64,000 bases of DNA from Chloroflexota bacterium. Lineage in GTDB: Bacteria > Chloroflexota > Ktedonobacteria > Ktedonobacterales > JADMIN01. Within the stretch, counting starts at the first letter, position 1. Each line of letters begins with the position of its first letter. This document shows, piece by piece, positions 35,980-45,103 of the stretch. Both the position numbers and the translations under genes were made by a program. The notes under the pieces were generated by a model, which worked only from the letters and a program-made list of their open reading frames with translations, ran no database searches and was not told the origin of the DNA. The stretch covers positions 1-64,000 of the forward strand of contig JAJPKE010000002.1 of NCBI GenBank assembly GCA_021323855.1, given 5' to 3'.

Positions 35980-37272
35980 CTAGTCAGGTAGCTTCCGGCG
36001 TAGCCGTTCGCTCGTCTGCTTGATGCGGGCGCGTAGTTGCTCGCCGGGCATCGGCGCGAAGAGAATGGCAAGGATTGCTCCGGCGATCAACCCATTTCTG
36101 AACCAGCGCACACGGCGCGTGGTTCTCCGTGCGGCGCGGCGCGCACGCTTGCGCGTCTGGGTCAACGTCTGGCGCGCCGACTCCGCCAGTTGTCCGGCGT
36201 TCTGCCCCACACTTGCGAGAGTATCGCGCGCCTGATCTGCTATCCCCTGCATGTCGCGCACATCCAGGCGTCTCGCGCGGCGCCGCTGAACCACCAGCGC
36301 GATAGCGCCGCCCAACGCGCCGATGCCTGCGCCAGCCGCCGCCAGTGTTGCGATGAGCGACGCCGGAACCGCCTCGGTCGTCTGATCTGTGGACGAGGCT
36401 GCCCTTTCGCCCGTCTCATAGGTGGATAGCCGCTCCTGCGCCGTTTGCACCTCGTCTATAGGTGATGTTGCCTGTACCTGGTCTGCCTCCAGTTGCGCGC
36501 TGGCTGGCATAGTGTTTGCATCATCTGCGCGTGTCTCCTGTTCGTTCCTCATCTCCTGCTCCTCTTCCTCCTCATCATGGCTAGTTGCGCCGAGAGTATC
36601 GTCATTGGCCACTGGCTCTTCCAATGGTTCCGCTGACTCCGCTGACTCCACTGGCTCTGATGTCGTTAATAGCTCTTCAGGCGGGCGGGGTATCGTGCGC
36701 ATAGGCAGCGTGGGCGTCTGCTCCTCCTCTGCATCTTCGTTTGTATCGCCCATATTGCCCATATCTTTCACGTTTTCCCCGGCCCTATCCGTTGTCTCAG
36801 CCGTCTCACTCGCTGGTGGCGCCTCTATATGTGTTTTTGTTGGCAGCACCAGTTGCGCCGCGTCGCTTTCTACTGAGGTGACGATGGGATGCTCCATCAC
36901 CTGGCTGGCTGGTTCGGCGGAGAAACGTTGCGCTGCCTCCTCCTGTCGCACCGGAACGTACTGGCCGCGCCGATAAGGGCGAGCCAGCGCCGGGTGGCTG
37001 GCGAGATCGGCGTTGCCGACATCGAGATAGACGCTCTCGCCGTCAACGCGATCATGCAGGATATGGCTTGCCGGCAGTTCGATCAACTCTCCGGTGCGGC
37101 TGGTGCGAATGATGAGCGCCTGCAACTCTGCGCTGACGCTATCCACGACGATTTGCTCGATAGTGCCGAGCGTGCCATCGGTGCCGATGGCGAGCGCGCC
37201 GCGATTGATACGGAACTGGCGCTGTGGGTGTTGATCACTGGCGACTGTATCGTGCGCCTGCTGCGGCGTCAT
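35980..37272 (-). CDS. PRC-barrel protein with acidic linker and two C-terminal membrane segments
   Basis: A 430-residue protein. Residues about 15-95 form a PRC-barrel-like beta domain (ALAIGTDGTLGTIEQIVVD, LIELPASHILH, VYLDVG). Residues 110-330 are a low-complexity acidic linker rich in Glu, Thr and Ala, including tripeptide runs such as ESAESAEPLEE. Then come a membrane segment (SLIATLAAAGAGIGALGGAI), a basic amphipathic region (RKRARRAARRTTRRV) and a second segment ending FAPMPGEQLRARIKQ, like the YtxH general-stress family. I infer a membrane-anchored scaffold. ATG 37272 has GGAGG seven bases upstream. Confidence 0.8.
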   Translation of the reverse strand: MTPQQAHDTVASDQHPQRQFRINRGALAIGTDGTLGTIEQIVVDSVSAELQALIIRTSRTGELIELPASHILHDRVDGESVYLDVGNADLASHPALARPYRRGQYVPVRQEEAAQRFSAEPASQVMEHPIVTSVESDAAQLVLPTKTHIEAPPASETAETTDRAGENVKDMGNMGDTNEDAEEEQTPTLPMRTIPRPPEELLTTSEPVESAESAEPLEEPVANDDTLGATSHDEEEEEQEMRNEQETRADDANTMPASAQLEADQVQATSPIDEVQTAQERLSTYETGERAASSTDQTTEAVPASLIATLAAAGAGIGALGGAIALVVQRRRARRLDVRDMQGIADQARDTLASVGQNAGQLAESARQTLTQTRKRARRAARRTTRRVRWFRNGLIAGAILAILFAPMPGEQLRARIKQTSERLRRKLPD

Positions 37273-37362
37273 CGCGCAGCCTCCTTCGATGCTGGGTGTC
37301 TGGCACCCAACCCGCAAGACACATACCATCTTCAGGCGCAACAGCCGGGCCGGAGCAATCCG

Positions 37363-38451
37363 CTATTTCAAGGTGACACCGTGGCCCGCGCGCACCTGTT
37401 CCAGATCATAGACCATGCCGTCTTGCTCGAAGCCGCCGGCAAATGGGTCTTCGGCCAGGAGCATTGGCGTGTCTAAATCTACATAACGAAATCCGCCGAA
37501 ACCGGCCACAAAATGTGCCGAAGCCGCGATTCCCAACCGCGATTCGATCATCGCGCCAACCATCAGGCCGATGTTGGCGGCGCGGCAGACGGTGGCGATG
37601 TTCAACGCCTCCACTATGCCATATTTCATGATCTTGATGTTGACGACGTTGGCTGCGCCCATCTTTGCCACGCGCAGGGCATCCGCCGCCGTATGTACGC
37701 TCTCGTCGGCGGCGACGGCAACACCTGCGCGCTCGGTGACGAAGCGCAACCCTTCGAGGTCATGGCGATGCACTGGCTGCTCGAAGAGGATGGGGTGAAC
37801 ATCCTCGTCCGCCAGCCCTTCGATAAGATCGAGCGCCTCAGTTGGCGTGAATCCCTGGTTGCCATCGAGAATCAGATCACAGTCGGGCGCAGCCTCGGCC
37901 ACTGCCAGCACGCGATCAATGTCGTCATCCACCTGCGACCCAACTTTGAGCTTGAGGACGCCCGCGCCGCTGCCCGCGTAGCGTTGGGCGAGTTCCGCCA
38001 TATGTTTGGGCGCTTCGATAGGAATGCTGATATCCGTCTCGATGCGAGTCTCAGCGCCGCCAAAGAACTGATACATCGGGATTTCCCATGAACGGGTCAA
38101 TGCGTCCAGCACTGCCATCTCCATGCCGGTGCGCGCGGTTTCCTGAAGCTCAAAGCTATCGGTGAGGTGCATGGCGAGCGCGCGCCAGTGAGCAGCATCC
38201 TGGCCTTGCACAAGGGGAATCATGCCGTGTATCGCTGCTAGCGCTGTTTCCTGCGTCTCGCCGCCGCTGGGGAAAAAGGGTGCCGCTTCGCCCAGGCCGA
38301 CCGTGCCATCGGCAAGCGTGACGCGAATGAGGACATTGCGGAGCGCCGTTACACGCCCGGTGGAGATGGTAAACGGCTCATAGAGTGGGATGTTGAGCGG
38401 TTCAGCGGAGACAGACGTTATCATGGTCTGTGAGGGTTTTGAGCGCGGCAT
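37363..38451 (-). CDS. Enolase-superfamily dipeptide epimerase (L-Ala-D/L-Glu epimerase-like)
   Basis: A 362-residue muconate-lactonising-type enzyme. The catalytic Lys pair of the second strand is KLKVG, the metal ligands are in DGNQGF, FEQPV and ADES, and the opposite base is KIMKYG. This combination fits the dipeptide epimerase subgroup, which recycles peptidoglycan L-Ala-D-Glu; ortho-succinylbenzoate synthase is less likely. The nearby ddl gene supports a cell-wall role. Start at ATG 38451 after GGAGAT; MITSVSAEPL nine codons later is possible. It lies 75 bases after the HD gene on the same strand. Confidence 0.88.
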   Translation of the reverse strand: MPRSKPSQTMITSVSAEPLNIPLYEPFTISTGRVTALRNVLIRVTLADGTVGLGEAAPFFPSGGETQETALAAIHGMIPLVQGQDAAHWRALAMHLTDSFELQETARTGMEMAVLDALTRSWEIPMYQFFGGAETRIETDISIPIEAPKHMAELAQRYAGSGAGVLKLKVGSQVDDDIDRVLAVAEAAPDCDLILDGNQGFTPTEALDLIEGLADEDVHPILFEQPVHRHDLEGLRFVTERAGVAVAADESVHTAADALRVAKMGAANVVNIKIMKYGIVEALNIATVCRAANIGLMVGAMIESRLGIAASAHFVAGFGGFRYVDLDTPMLLAEDPFAGGFEQDGMVYDLEQVRAGHGVTLK

Positions 38452-38526
38452 CAGCGGTATCTCCTATTGGGCGGAACTGAACATACAGATTGGTACGCTG
38501 ACCGGCGCGCGAATCTCACCGGAAGC

Positions 38527-39210
38527 CTAGCGTTCGCCATTCCACTCAGCGGTAAACTCTTCTAAGAATGCCAGCATGTATTGGTGACGCGCCTCCGCCA
38601 GTGTGCGCGCGTAGGGCGTGTTCATACGATCTTTCAGCAGCAAGAGCTTCTCGTGAAAGTGATTGATGGTGGAGCTGCCGCTCTGGTGATACGCCTCGGC
38701 GCTGGTGTAGCTGGCTGGCGCTTCGCCGGGATCGTACAGCGCGCGCCCACGCGAGCCGCCAAAGGCGAAGGCGCGCGCAATGCCAATCGCGCCGATGGCG
38801 TCCAGCCGGTCGGCGTCCTGCACCACGCGGCCCTCCAGCGTGCGCATTGGCGGGCGATTGCCGCCGCCAAACGACATCGTACTGATAATCTCCATGACCT
38901 GTTCGCTGATAGCGTCCTCCACCTGATGCGCGCTGAGCCAGTCGCGCACGGTGCGCAAGCCCGTCTCCTCGTCCCCAGCAATCTTGTAGTCGGCGACATC
39001 GTGCAACAGCGCGGCCAGCTCACAGATATAGGCGTCTGCACCTTCTTCGCGGGCGATGCGGCGGGCGAGGGTGACGACACGCTGGATATGCCACCAGTCG
39101 TGGCCGCTGGCGTCGCGGCTGAGCTGCTCACGCGCAAATGCCTCGGCCTCGCTAAGTATCGCCTGCTGCTCCGGCGTCTCCATAGGCTCCATAGATTCCT
39201 CAGACCGCAT
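38527..39210 (-). CDS. HD-domain phosphohydrolase (YedJ-like)
   Basis: A 227-residue HD protein: the first His in GHDWWHIQRVV, the HD pair in ELAALLHDVADYK, and the closing Asp in VVQDADRLDAIGAIGIARAF. Family members include nucleotide phosphohydrolases of unknown physiological substrate. The ATG shares one base with the ddl stop (TGATG), so it is co-translated with ddl; a GTG three bases earlier is the alternative start. The tail SSTINHFHEKLLLLKDRM is typical of this subfamily. Confidence 0.9.
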   Translation of the reverse strand: MRSEESMEPMETPEQQAILSEAEAFAREQLSRDASGHDWWHIQRVVTLARRIAREEGADAYICELAALLHDVADYKIAGDEETGLRTVRDWLSAHQVEDAISEQVMEIISTMSFGGGNRPPMRTLEGRVVQDADRLDAIGAIGIARAFAFGGSRGRALYDPGEAPASYTSAEAYHQSGSSTINHFHEKLLLLKDRMNTPYARTLAEARHQYMLAFLEEFTAEWNGER

Positions 39211-40346
39211 CACGCCTCCTCTTCCGGCGAGAAGCTGGTGCGGTTGCGCTGCTTGTCGGCGTGCCGTTCCAGGCCAAGCTGAATCAGCCGGTCCAACAGT
39301 TCAGGATAGGGGATGCCCGTCGCCTCCCAGAGTTTGGGATACATGCTGATCTGTGTGAAGCCGGGCATGGTGTTGACCTCGTTGATATAGACTGCGCCAG
39401 AATCTTTATCGAGGAAGCAATCCACTCGTGCCAGTCCACTGAGGTCCAGCGCCAGGAATGCTTCAACCGCCATGCGCCGTATCGCCTCCATCGTCTCGGC
39501 GGGAATCTCAGCGGGGATATAGAGGCGTGAGGCGTTGTCAATGTACTTGGCGCGGTAATCGTAGAACTCGCCGCTGGAGACCACCTCACCGACAATGCTC
39601 GCTATCGGCTGATCGTTGCCAAGCACGCCACATTCCAGTTCGCGGCAGTTGATGCCTGGCTCGACGATGGCTTTGCGGTCGAATTCCAGTGCCGTCGCCA
39701 GCACCTTGCGCAGTTCGTCGCGGTCGTGCGCCTTGCCAACGCCGACGCTTGAACCGAGGTTGGCGGGTTTGGCGAAGACGGGATAGCTGAAGCGTTCCTC
39801 GATTCGCGCGCAGACCGCATCGGCGTCCTGCTCGAAGTTATGGCGGCGCACGGTGAGCCAGTCCACCACTGGCAGACCGGCGGCGCGAAAGACCATTTTG
39901 GCCTTTTCTTTGTCCATGCCCAGCGCCGCGCCCAGTACGCCACAGCCTGCATAGGGCACGCCCGCCATCTCTAGCAGACCCTGCAAGGTGCCGTCCTCGC
40001 CATAGGTGCCGTGCAACACCGGCAGCACGATATCCAGCGGACCAGCCGCTTCTTGCTGCGCCTGCGAAGTGTCCACCGGCACCAGACCGTTGCGCGTGGG
40101 GTCGCCGGTGATGACCACCGCCGTTACCGTATCATCCTGGCCTGCCTCTTCCATCGCCACGCCGGCAATCATGCGGCGGGGATCGCTGCCCGCGAGCCAG
40201 CGCCCCTCATGCGTAATGCCAATCGGCACGACCTCATATTTCTCTTTGTCGAGCGCCTCCATCACCGAGGCAGCGGAGGCCACCGATACCTCGTGTTCGC
40301 CGGAGCGACCGCCAAAGACCACCCCCACCCGGATTTTCTTGCTCAT
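39210..40346 (-). CDS. ddl: D-alanine--D-alanine ligase
   Basis: A 378-residue ATP-grasp enzyme making D-Ala-D-Ala for peptidoglycan. It begins with RVGVVFGGRSGEHEVSVASA and has VLHGTYGEDGTLQGLLEMAGVPY (seen as two conserved blocks), FAKPANLGSSVGVGKA, VEPGINCRELECGVLGN and YINEVNTMPGFTQISMYPKL with the Mg-binding Glu/Asn. The VanA-type Lys/His loop was not examined in detail, so a D-Ala-D-Lac preference is not excluded. It follows lipM by 32 bases and is followed without a gap by the HD gene. Confidence 0.96.
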   Translation of the reverse strand: MSKKIRVGVVFGGRSGEHEVSVASAASVMEALDKEKYEVVPIGITHEGRWLAGSDPRRMIAGVAMEEAGQDDTVTAVVITGDPTRNGLVPVDTSQAQQEAAGPLDIVLPVLHGTYGEDGTLQGLLEMAGVPYAGCGVLGAALGMDKEKAKMVFRAAGLPVVDWLTVRRHNFEQDADAVCARIEERFSYPVFAKPANLGSSVGVGKAHDRDELRKVLATALEFDRKAIVEPGINCRELECGVLGNDQPIASIVGEVVSSGEFYDYRAKYIDNASRLYIPAEIPAETMEAIRRMAVEAFLALDLSGLARVDCFLDKDSGAVYINEVNTMPGFTQISMYPKLWEATGIPYPELLDRLIQLGLERHADKQRNRTSFSPEEEA

Positions 40347-40378
40347 CGCCTGCTCCCTATACCGCTCACTTATTCGCT

Positions 40379-41224
40379 TTACTCAACGGTCGCTTTTGCC
40401 TGCGCCAGCCGTTCCGCTGCCGCCAGTTCGTCGTCACGCAGTCCGCCCGGTTCGAGGTCTAGAGCGAGCGCATCATGGAATCCCTGCGCCAGCGCCTTCG
40501 CCGCCTGCTCGAAACTGACCTCGCGGCCAAGTACTTCGCGGAGCGTGGTTGCGCGCTGGCGCAGATGCTCGCGCAGTGCCAGTCGCTCGGCATCATCCGC
40601 AAACGTCAGATACTCTATAAGACGGGTGATGTCGCCATATAATGGCAGCGACCCATGCTGAAGCAATTTTCCGTGTGGACGAGTCTGTGCGCTGCCCATC
40701 AGCTTGCGCCCGCCAGCGGTGATCTCATAGGCGGATGGCGCCTCGAAACAGGCGGCGCTGGCGTAGTGTGAAGCGCCATCGAGGTTGACCGGCTGCATCT
40801 CCGCTGGCACATCCAGCAGACGCAGACCAGCAACCAATCCCTGGCTGAGCTTGCGGTAGGAGTCGAGAACAGCCCCAGCAGCGCGCGGATCATCGGGGCT
40901 GGTGACGATGCTATAGGTCAACTCATCGGTGTGGAGAATCGCCAGCCCGCCGGTGGAGCGGCGCACGATATCCACGCCATCCTCCCGGCAACGCGCGATG
41001 TCTATGCCGGAGAGTGGCTGGCGCTTGCCCAGCGAGACGCACGGCGGCTGCCACTGATAGAGGCGCAGCGTCGGCGGCGCGCTGCCTACGGCCACCGCCT
41101 CCATGATCGCTTCGTCTATCGCCATATTCCAGGCGCCGGTGCGCGGCGTCGTTTCGATGAGCAAGCGCCAGGTGGCGCGCGGGTAGTTCAAGTGAGTGTG
41201 TCGGTCGCCAGTAGATTCAGCCAT
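40379..41224 (-). CDS. lipM: Octanoyl/lipoyl transferase, LipM/LplA family
   Basis: A 281-residue biotin/lipoate protein ligase fold. It has NMAIDEAIMEAV, RLYQWQPPCVSLGKRQ, IVRRSTGGLAILH, ASAACFEAPSAYEI and GGRKLMGSAQTR with the catalytic Lys. The Cys in the ACFEAPS block matches the acyl-accepting Cys of LipM (octanoyl-ACP to GcvH), so LipM is more likely than the ATP-dependent LplA. ATG 41224 has GAGG six bases upstream; the long upstream frame is Lys/Gly-repeat DNA. First gene of a probable lipM-ddl-HD operon. Confidence 0.85.
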   Translation of the reverse strand: MAESTGDRHTHLNYPRATWRLLIETTPRTGAWNMAIDEAIMEAVAVGSAPPTLRLYQWQPPCVSLGKRQPLSGIDIARCREDGVDIVRRSTGGLAILHTDELTYSIVTSPDDPRAAGAVLDSYRKLSQGLVAGLRLLDVPAEMQPVNLDGASHYASAACFEAPSAYEITAGGRKLMGSAQTRPHGKLLQHGSLPLYGDITRLIEYLTFADDAERLALREHLRQRATTLREVLGREVSFEQAAKALAQGFHDALALDLEPGGLRDDELAAAERLAQAKATVE

Positions 41225-41535
41225 GCGTTGCCTCTTTGCTGCAATACGTGCCAGGTCTGCTGAGATTATCGCACGTAGATGATATGGGCGGGGAGGCGTG
41301 ATGAAAGGCAAAAAAGGCAAAAAGAGGCAAGAGGAGCAAAAGAAATCGCCGAAAGATAGCCTCATCGAGGGGGGAAGTGCAGGTGAAGGGGCTATCTTCT
41401 GGCGACGGGGCGCTGGACACTCGGTTCTGTGACCTTCGCACCATCAACGATACTGGTTTCCCCTGATAACCAGCTAAAACGCGCATTAGAAAATGCTGAG
41501 AAGTATCGCGCCCATCGGCGCCTATGAGAGGCAAA

Positions 41536-41569
41536 CAGAGGAGGCAGGTGGTGCCACCTGCTTCCTCTG
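41536..41569 (-). terminator. Long hairpin terminator after the DHFR-like gene
   Basis: A 15-bp stem with one G-T pair (CAGAGGAGGCAGGTG, 41536-41550, and 41555-41569) and a 4-base loop. On the minus strand it is followed by TTTGCC. It lies about 45 bases past the stop of the DHFR-like gene. The remaining 41225-41535 spacer has only a Lys/Gly-coding-like purine repeat near 41304. Confidence 0.65.
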
Positions 41570-41611
41570 CTGATTGCTCATAGAGCGTCAGAACCCACTT
41601 GTTGCGGATCG

Positions 41612-42181
41612 TCAGGCTTTTTTCTCTGGATGGTATGTAAGCAAGACAACGCCTGAACTGAAGGGTCGCGTATTCACGAGCTTCAGCGCAGGCACATCGT
41701 TCGCGCCGCCGAAGAGACGCCCACCATTTCCCACAACCAGCGGATACACCCACAGGTGGAGTTCGTCAACCAGGTTGTGCAGCATCAGCGTATGCGCGAG
41801 TTGCCCGGCGTCGTACATCAGCAAATCCTGACCGGGTTGCTGCTTCAACGTAGCGACGGCTTCTGCAACGGGCTGCGTGAGCAGATGTGAGTTGGCCCAT
41901 GCGAGTGGCTCATGCAACGTCGTTGAGGCAACGAACTTTGGCATGCTGTTGATCCGGTCCACAAAACCTGGTGCGCCTGGCGCGTCATCGGCAGCCGTCC
42001 TGATGGGCCAGGAGGCGGCAAAGCCCTCATAGGTGTTGCGGCCCATGAGCAGGGCATCCGACGCGAAGAGCAGATCACGGGCGAACTTTCCATGCTCTTC
42101 ATTCCAGAACTGACCGGACCAGCTTGGATCCTCCATGACACCATCCAGCGTGGTGTAGACGGAAATGACGACTTTTCTCAT
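41612..42181 (-). CDS. Dihydrofolate reductase-family (RibD C-terminal-like) protein
   Basis: A 189-residue RibD_C/DHFR-fold reductase: RKVVISVYTTLDGVMEDP, DALLMGRNTYEGFAASWP, LLMYDAGQLAHTLMLHNLVD, and the closing VDELHLWVYPLVVGNGGRLF. This group binds NADPH and is annotated broadly as dihydrofolate reductase; it is not the folate enzyme FolA and its substrate is unknown. ATG 42181 has GGAGG five bases upstream. The AraC-type regulator lies just upstream on the same strand and may control it. Confidence 0.9.
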   Translation of the reverse strand: MRKVVISVYTTLDGVMEDPSWSGQFWNEEHGKFARDLLFASDALLMGRNTYEGFAASWPIRTAADDAPGAPGFVDRINSMPKFVASTTLHEPLAWANSHLLTQPVAEAVATLKQQPGQDLLMYDAGQLAHTLMLHNLVDELHLWVYPLVVGNGGRLFGGANDVPALKLVNTRPFSSGVVLLTYHPEKKA

Positions 42182-42277
42182 ACTATCCTCCTGTTGCCGT
42201 TGGGCTTCACTAGGCTTCAACAGGAGGCATCATAGGGTGACAAAGACGGTAAGGTCTTGCATAAAAACGCAAGTCAA

Positions 42278-42970
42278 TCAGGCTGACCTGCTGGTCGCAC
42301 TGGCGCGCACGATTTCAGCCGGCGTTCGCCCCAAGAAACGCTTCAGCGAGCGGGTAAGATGCGGCTGATCGAAGTAGCCAAGTTGGTAGATGGTATCACG
42401 GATAGGCCGTCCTTGCTCCAAGAGCGCGGCGGCCCGTCGCGCGCATTCGATTTGCTGGATGGCGTTGTGCGTGAGGCCGGTTGCGCGCAAGAAGCGATAC
42501 TGCACGGTGCGGAGCGACATCTTATGTGGCTGGCCCTGTAACACCGCCTCCACAACCGGATCACGAACAAGCAGACCATCATGGACCAGACGGTCCACAA
42601 ATGTATCGGCGTTTTCATAGTCTGGAAATTGCCATACCGACCCATACAACCAGAAAGAAGTGTCCGTAACTTCGGGCAGGTTGACATCTCGCCAATCTCT
42701 GAGATTTTCCGGTGGCAGATGTGGCATGAATATGCCTGGCTTGAACGAGATGCCCAAAAACTCGCCTTCCGTCCACTGGCATTCGATGGGCGTCGCTTTC
42801 GTCTCCGGCCCGCGCACCGTGAACACCGCCTTGCCCTCGTGTCTCGTCACAACCATTTCCCAGTGACTTGCAGCCTGAGAGATAAATGTGCCCGTGCGCT
42901 CGCTTTGTGTACGCCAGATACGCTCGACGAACGGCGAATCCGACGGTCTTTCCTCAACGGTAAACCGCAT
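42278..42970 (-). CDS. AraC-family transcriptional regulator
   Basis: A 230-residue regulator with the C-terminal AraC double HTH: QYRFLRATGLTHNAIQQIE then IRDTIYQLGYFDQPHLTRSL and RFLGRTPAEIV. The N-terminal 110 residues are a cupin-like sensing region (TRHEGKAVFTVRGPETKATP, FLGISFKPGIFMP) as in the DUF6597 type. Regulators of this kind respond to small ligands. The downstream DHFR-like gene follows after 97 bases. Confidence 0.9.
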   Translation of the reverse strand: MRFTVEERPSDSPFVERIWRTQSERTGTFISQAASHWEMVVTRHEGKAVFTVRGPETKATPIECQWTEGEFLGISFKPGIFMPHLPPENLRDWRDVNLPEVTDTSFWLYGSVWQFPDYENADTFVDRLVHDGLLVRDPVVEAVLQGQPHKMSLRTVQYRFLRATGLTHNAIQQIECARRAAALLEQGRPIRDTIYQLGYFDQPHLTRSLKRFLGRTPAEIVRASATSRSA

Positions 42971-43045
42971 GCTTCTGCCTCCGGGCGTCGCCAGGTTGCA
43001 ATGGTTGTGATTGTATCAACCGACCGCAGAGCAAATAGTGAATGA

Positions 43046-43441
43046 CTATGGCGCGCCCGTCGCCAGCGCGCGGATGGCGGCGCCGATGACGGCGACGACG
43101 GCGATGACCATGATGATGATGTCGCGGCGCACCTGTTTCTGGTCACTATAGACATAGGCCACCGGAATGGCGCCCAGCACGATCAGCCCGTAGACGTAGT
43201 GCAAGCCTTCCCCTGGCCGTCCCCCTTGCAGGAAAAGCAATCCACCGAAGATGGCCTGTAGCACGCCGAGGGCAGCGGTGATGCTCAGCAAGATGCGGAA
43301 GATACGCTGCACATTGCCAAGTGATGCGGCATTGTTGCGGGCCAGGAAGAACAGGACGATGCCGCAGATCAGCGTGATGCCGGCCACCGCCAGAATAACC
43401 CATACCATCGCCTGATGAAGATTCAGGATGAAACTCTGCAC
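43046..43441 (-). CDS. Four-helix membrane protein of unknown function
   Basis: A 131-residue protein with four hydrophobic segments: MVWVILAVAGITLICGIVLF, ILLSITAALGVLQAIFGGLL, LHYVYGLIVLGAIPVAYVY and IIIMVIAVVAVIGAAIRAL. It starts at GTG 43441 with GGAGGAG six bases before. The loop RPGEGLHYVYG with a single His is the only polar feature of note. It sits between the AraC gene and the end of the heme operon. I do not assign a function; a heme-related role would be a guess from position. Confidence 0.7.
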   Translation of the reverse strand: MQSFILNLHQAMVWVILAVAGITLICGIVLFFLARNNAASLGNVQRIFRILLSITAALGVLQAIFGGLLFLQGGRPGEGLHYVYGLIVLGAIPVAYVYSDQKQVRRDIIIMVIAVVAVIGAAIRALATGAP

Positions 43442-43586
43442 GGGCGCTCCTCCGAGAAGTGTTGGAAGTCATGCGCGGGGTAACGACAATATGCGCACTG
43501 ACTCTGATGATCTGATGAGAACTGTTCACACCGACTATAGCGGCAGCCATCGCTCCGGCGCAATAGGGAATGTACCGTATCTTTGC

Positions 43587-45047
43587 CTAAGATGCTGGTG
43601 ATACCATCACTGTATCGCGTACCTGCGCGAATATGCGCGCTGCCGCGTTTTTCGCCTGGCGCAGGCAATCGGGGATGCCGACGCCGCCATAGGCGCAGCC
43701 ACAGAGCAGCAGGCGCGGCGGAGCCAGCCGTTCGATCTCGCGTACCAGATCGAGATGTCCTACGTGATATTGCGGGCTGGCGTCGCGCCAGCGATAGATG
43801 CGCGCGAAACGCGGCAGCGCGGTAATACCCATCAGCGAGCGCAATTCCTGGCGCACCAGCGCCAATAGCTCCGCGTCCGGCTTCTCCACCAGGTCGGGAT
43901 TGCGGAAGCCGCCAAAGAACACCCGCAGCAACACATCGCCCTCCGGCGCGCGATGCGTAAACTTCTCTGAGGTGACGGTGATGGCGTTGAGGTGCCGATG
44001 CTCGCTCTGCGGAATCACCAGACCGAAGCCAGCGAAGGGACGCCGGATATCCGCCGGGTGAAAGGCGAGCGACATCGTGCCGGTGGAGAGATACGGGATG
44101 CGTCGCAGCTTCGCCGCCAGCGCCGGTTGCCACTCAGAGAGTAGATCGGCAGCCACGAACGCCTGCGTCGCCAGGATGACAGCATCGGCATCGAGCGCTG
44201 TCCCGTCGTCCAGTTGCACCTGATAGCCTGCTGGCTGCCCAGCATTGGGCGTGATGCGCTGCACACGCCGTCCGCTAAGGATATTCCCGTCCAGCGCGGC
44301 AGTGAGCGCATCAACCAGCGTGCCCATGCCGCCGCGCAACGTGAGGAACGGGCTGTTACTGCTGCTATTGCTGCTATCATTGGCTGGCGCTTTCTTCTGC
44401 ATGGCGCGCGTGCCACGAATGATGCTGCCGTATTGTCGCTCGGTGGCGCGAAATTGCGGGAAGGTCGCCAGCATGCTCTGCTCTGCTGGGTCGCCGTTAT
44501 AGATACCGGACATCAGCGGCTCGGCCAGCCGGTCCAGCGCCTCGTCACCGAGCCGCGCACGCACGAACGCTGCCAGGCTTTCGTCGCCCTGGACATTTCG
44601 GGCTGGCAGCGCCAGATCGAGCAACATATGCGCTTTGCCCCAGGGTGAGAGAACCGGCGAGAGCAGGAACGGCAGCCACTTTGCCGGCGTTATCAGTCGC
44701 AGTCCCTCCGGCAGCGGAATTGGTTTGCCATGCACCAGCACACTCGTCGCCGGCTTGCGCACGTTGATTGGCAGCAGTTCGTCGCCCAGCCCCAGATCAC
44801 GCGCGAGGTCGCTGGCCCAGGGCTTCTGCGCCAGGAAGGCATCCGGTCCGCCCTCGATAATGAACTGTCGCTGTTGGCCGATGATATCGGTGCGTATCTT
44901 GCCGCCCAGCCGTTCGTCGCGCTCGATCACCAGCGCGCGCAGGGGTATCGCCGCCTCGCGCGCTGTGCGCAGCAGATAATAGGCGGCGCTGAGGCCGGTG
45001 ATGCCGCCGCCGACGATCACGACCACTGGCGGTTGCGCTGTTGTCAT
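43587..45047 (-). CDS. cgoX: Coproporphyrinogen III oxidase, CgoX (HemY type)
   Basis: A 486-residue FAD enzyme: dinucleotide-binding VVIVGGGITGLSAAYYL at the N-terminus, VIERDERLGGKIRTD, the GGPDAFLAQKPWA block, and the C-terminal LLLCGCAYGGVGIPDCLR. In bacteria with HemQ this protein oxidises coproporphyrinogen III to coproporphyrin III; the older name is protoporphyrinogen oxidase. HemQ and HemH in the same operon support the coproporphyrin reading. A Ser/Asn tripeptide repeat (NDSSNSSSNS) interrupts the middle of the protein. It is the last heme gene, separated from hemH by a hairpin repeat of about 50 bases that could reduce its expression. Confidence 0.93.
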   Translation of the reverse strand: MTTAQPPVVVIVGGGITGLSAAYYLLRTAREAAIPLRALVIERDERLGGKIRTDIIGQQRQFIIEGGPDAFLAQKPWASDLARDLGLGDELLPINVRKPATSVLVHGKPIPLPEGLRLITPAKWLPFLLSPVLSPWGKAHMLLDLALPARNVQGDESLAAFVRARLGDEALDRLAEPLMSGIYNGDPAEQSMLATFPQFRATERQYGSIIRGTRAMQKKAPANDSSNSSSNSPFLTLRGGMGTLVDALTAALDGNILSGRRVQRITPNAGQPAGYQVQLDDGTALDADAVILATQAFVAADLLSEWQPALAAKLRRIPYLSTGTMSLAFHPADIRRPFAGFGLVIPQSEHRHLNAITVTSEKFTHRAPEGDVLLRVFFGGFRNPDLVEKPDAELLALVRQELRSLMGITALPRFARIYRWRDASPQYHVGHLDLVREIERLAPPRLLLCGCAYGGVGIPDCLRQAKNAAARIFAQVRDTVMVSPAS

Positions 45048-45051
45048 AGAA

Positions 45052-45100
45052 AATCCTCACCCCCGGCCCCTCTCCTTGCGAGGAGAGGGGAGAGTAGGGG
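45052..45100. repeat. GC-rich hairpin repeat, copy 3, inside the heme operon
   Basis: CCTCACCCCCGGCCCC is followed by CCCCTCTCCT-TGCG-AGGAGAGGGG (45067-45090), a perfect 10-bp stem. It lies between hemH and cgoX and is nearly the same as the copy at 20830-20866. Confidence 0.9.
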
Positions 45101-45103
45101 AAA

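Noticed and set aside
41225..41365. N-terminal extension of LipM
   Set aside because: The added part is a low-complexity hydrophobic/aromatic stretch before the conserved start and a good ribosome site sits at ATG 41224.
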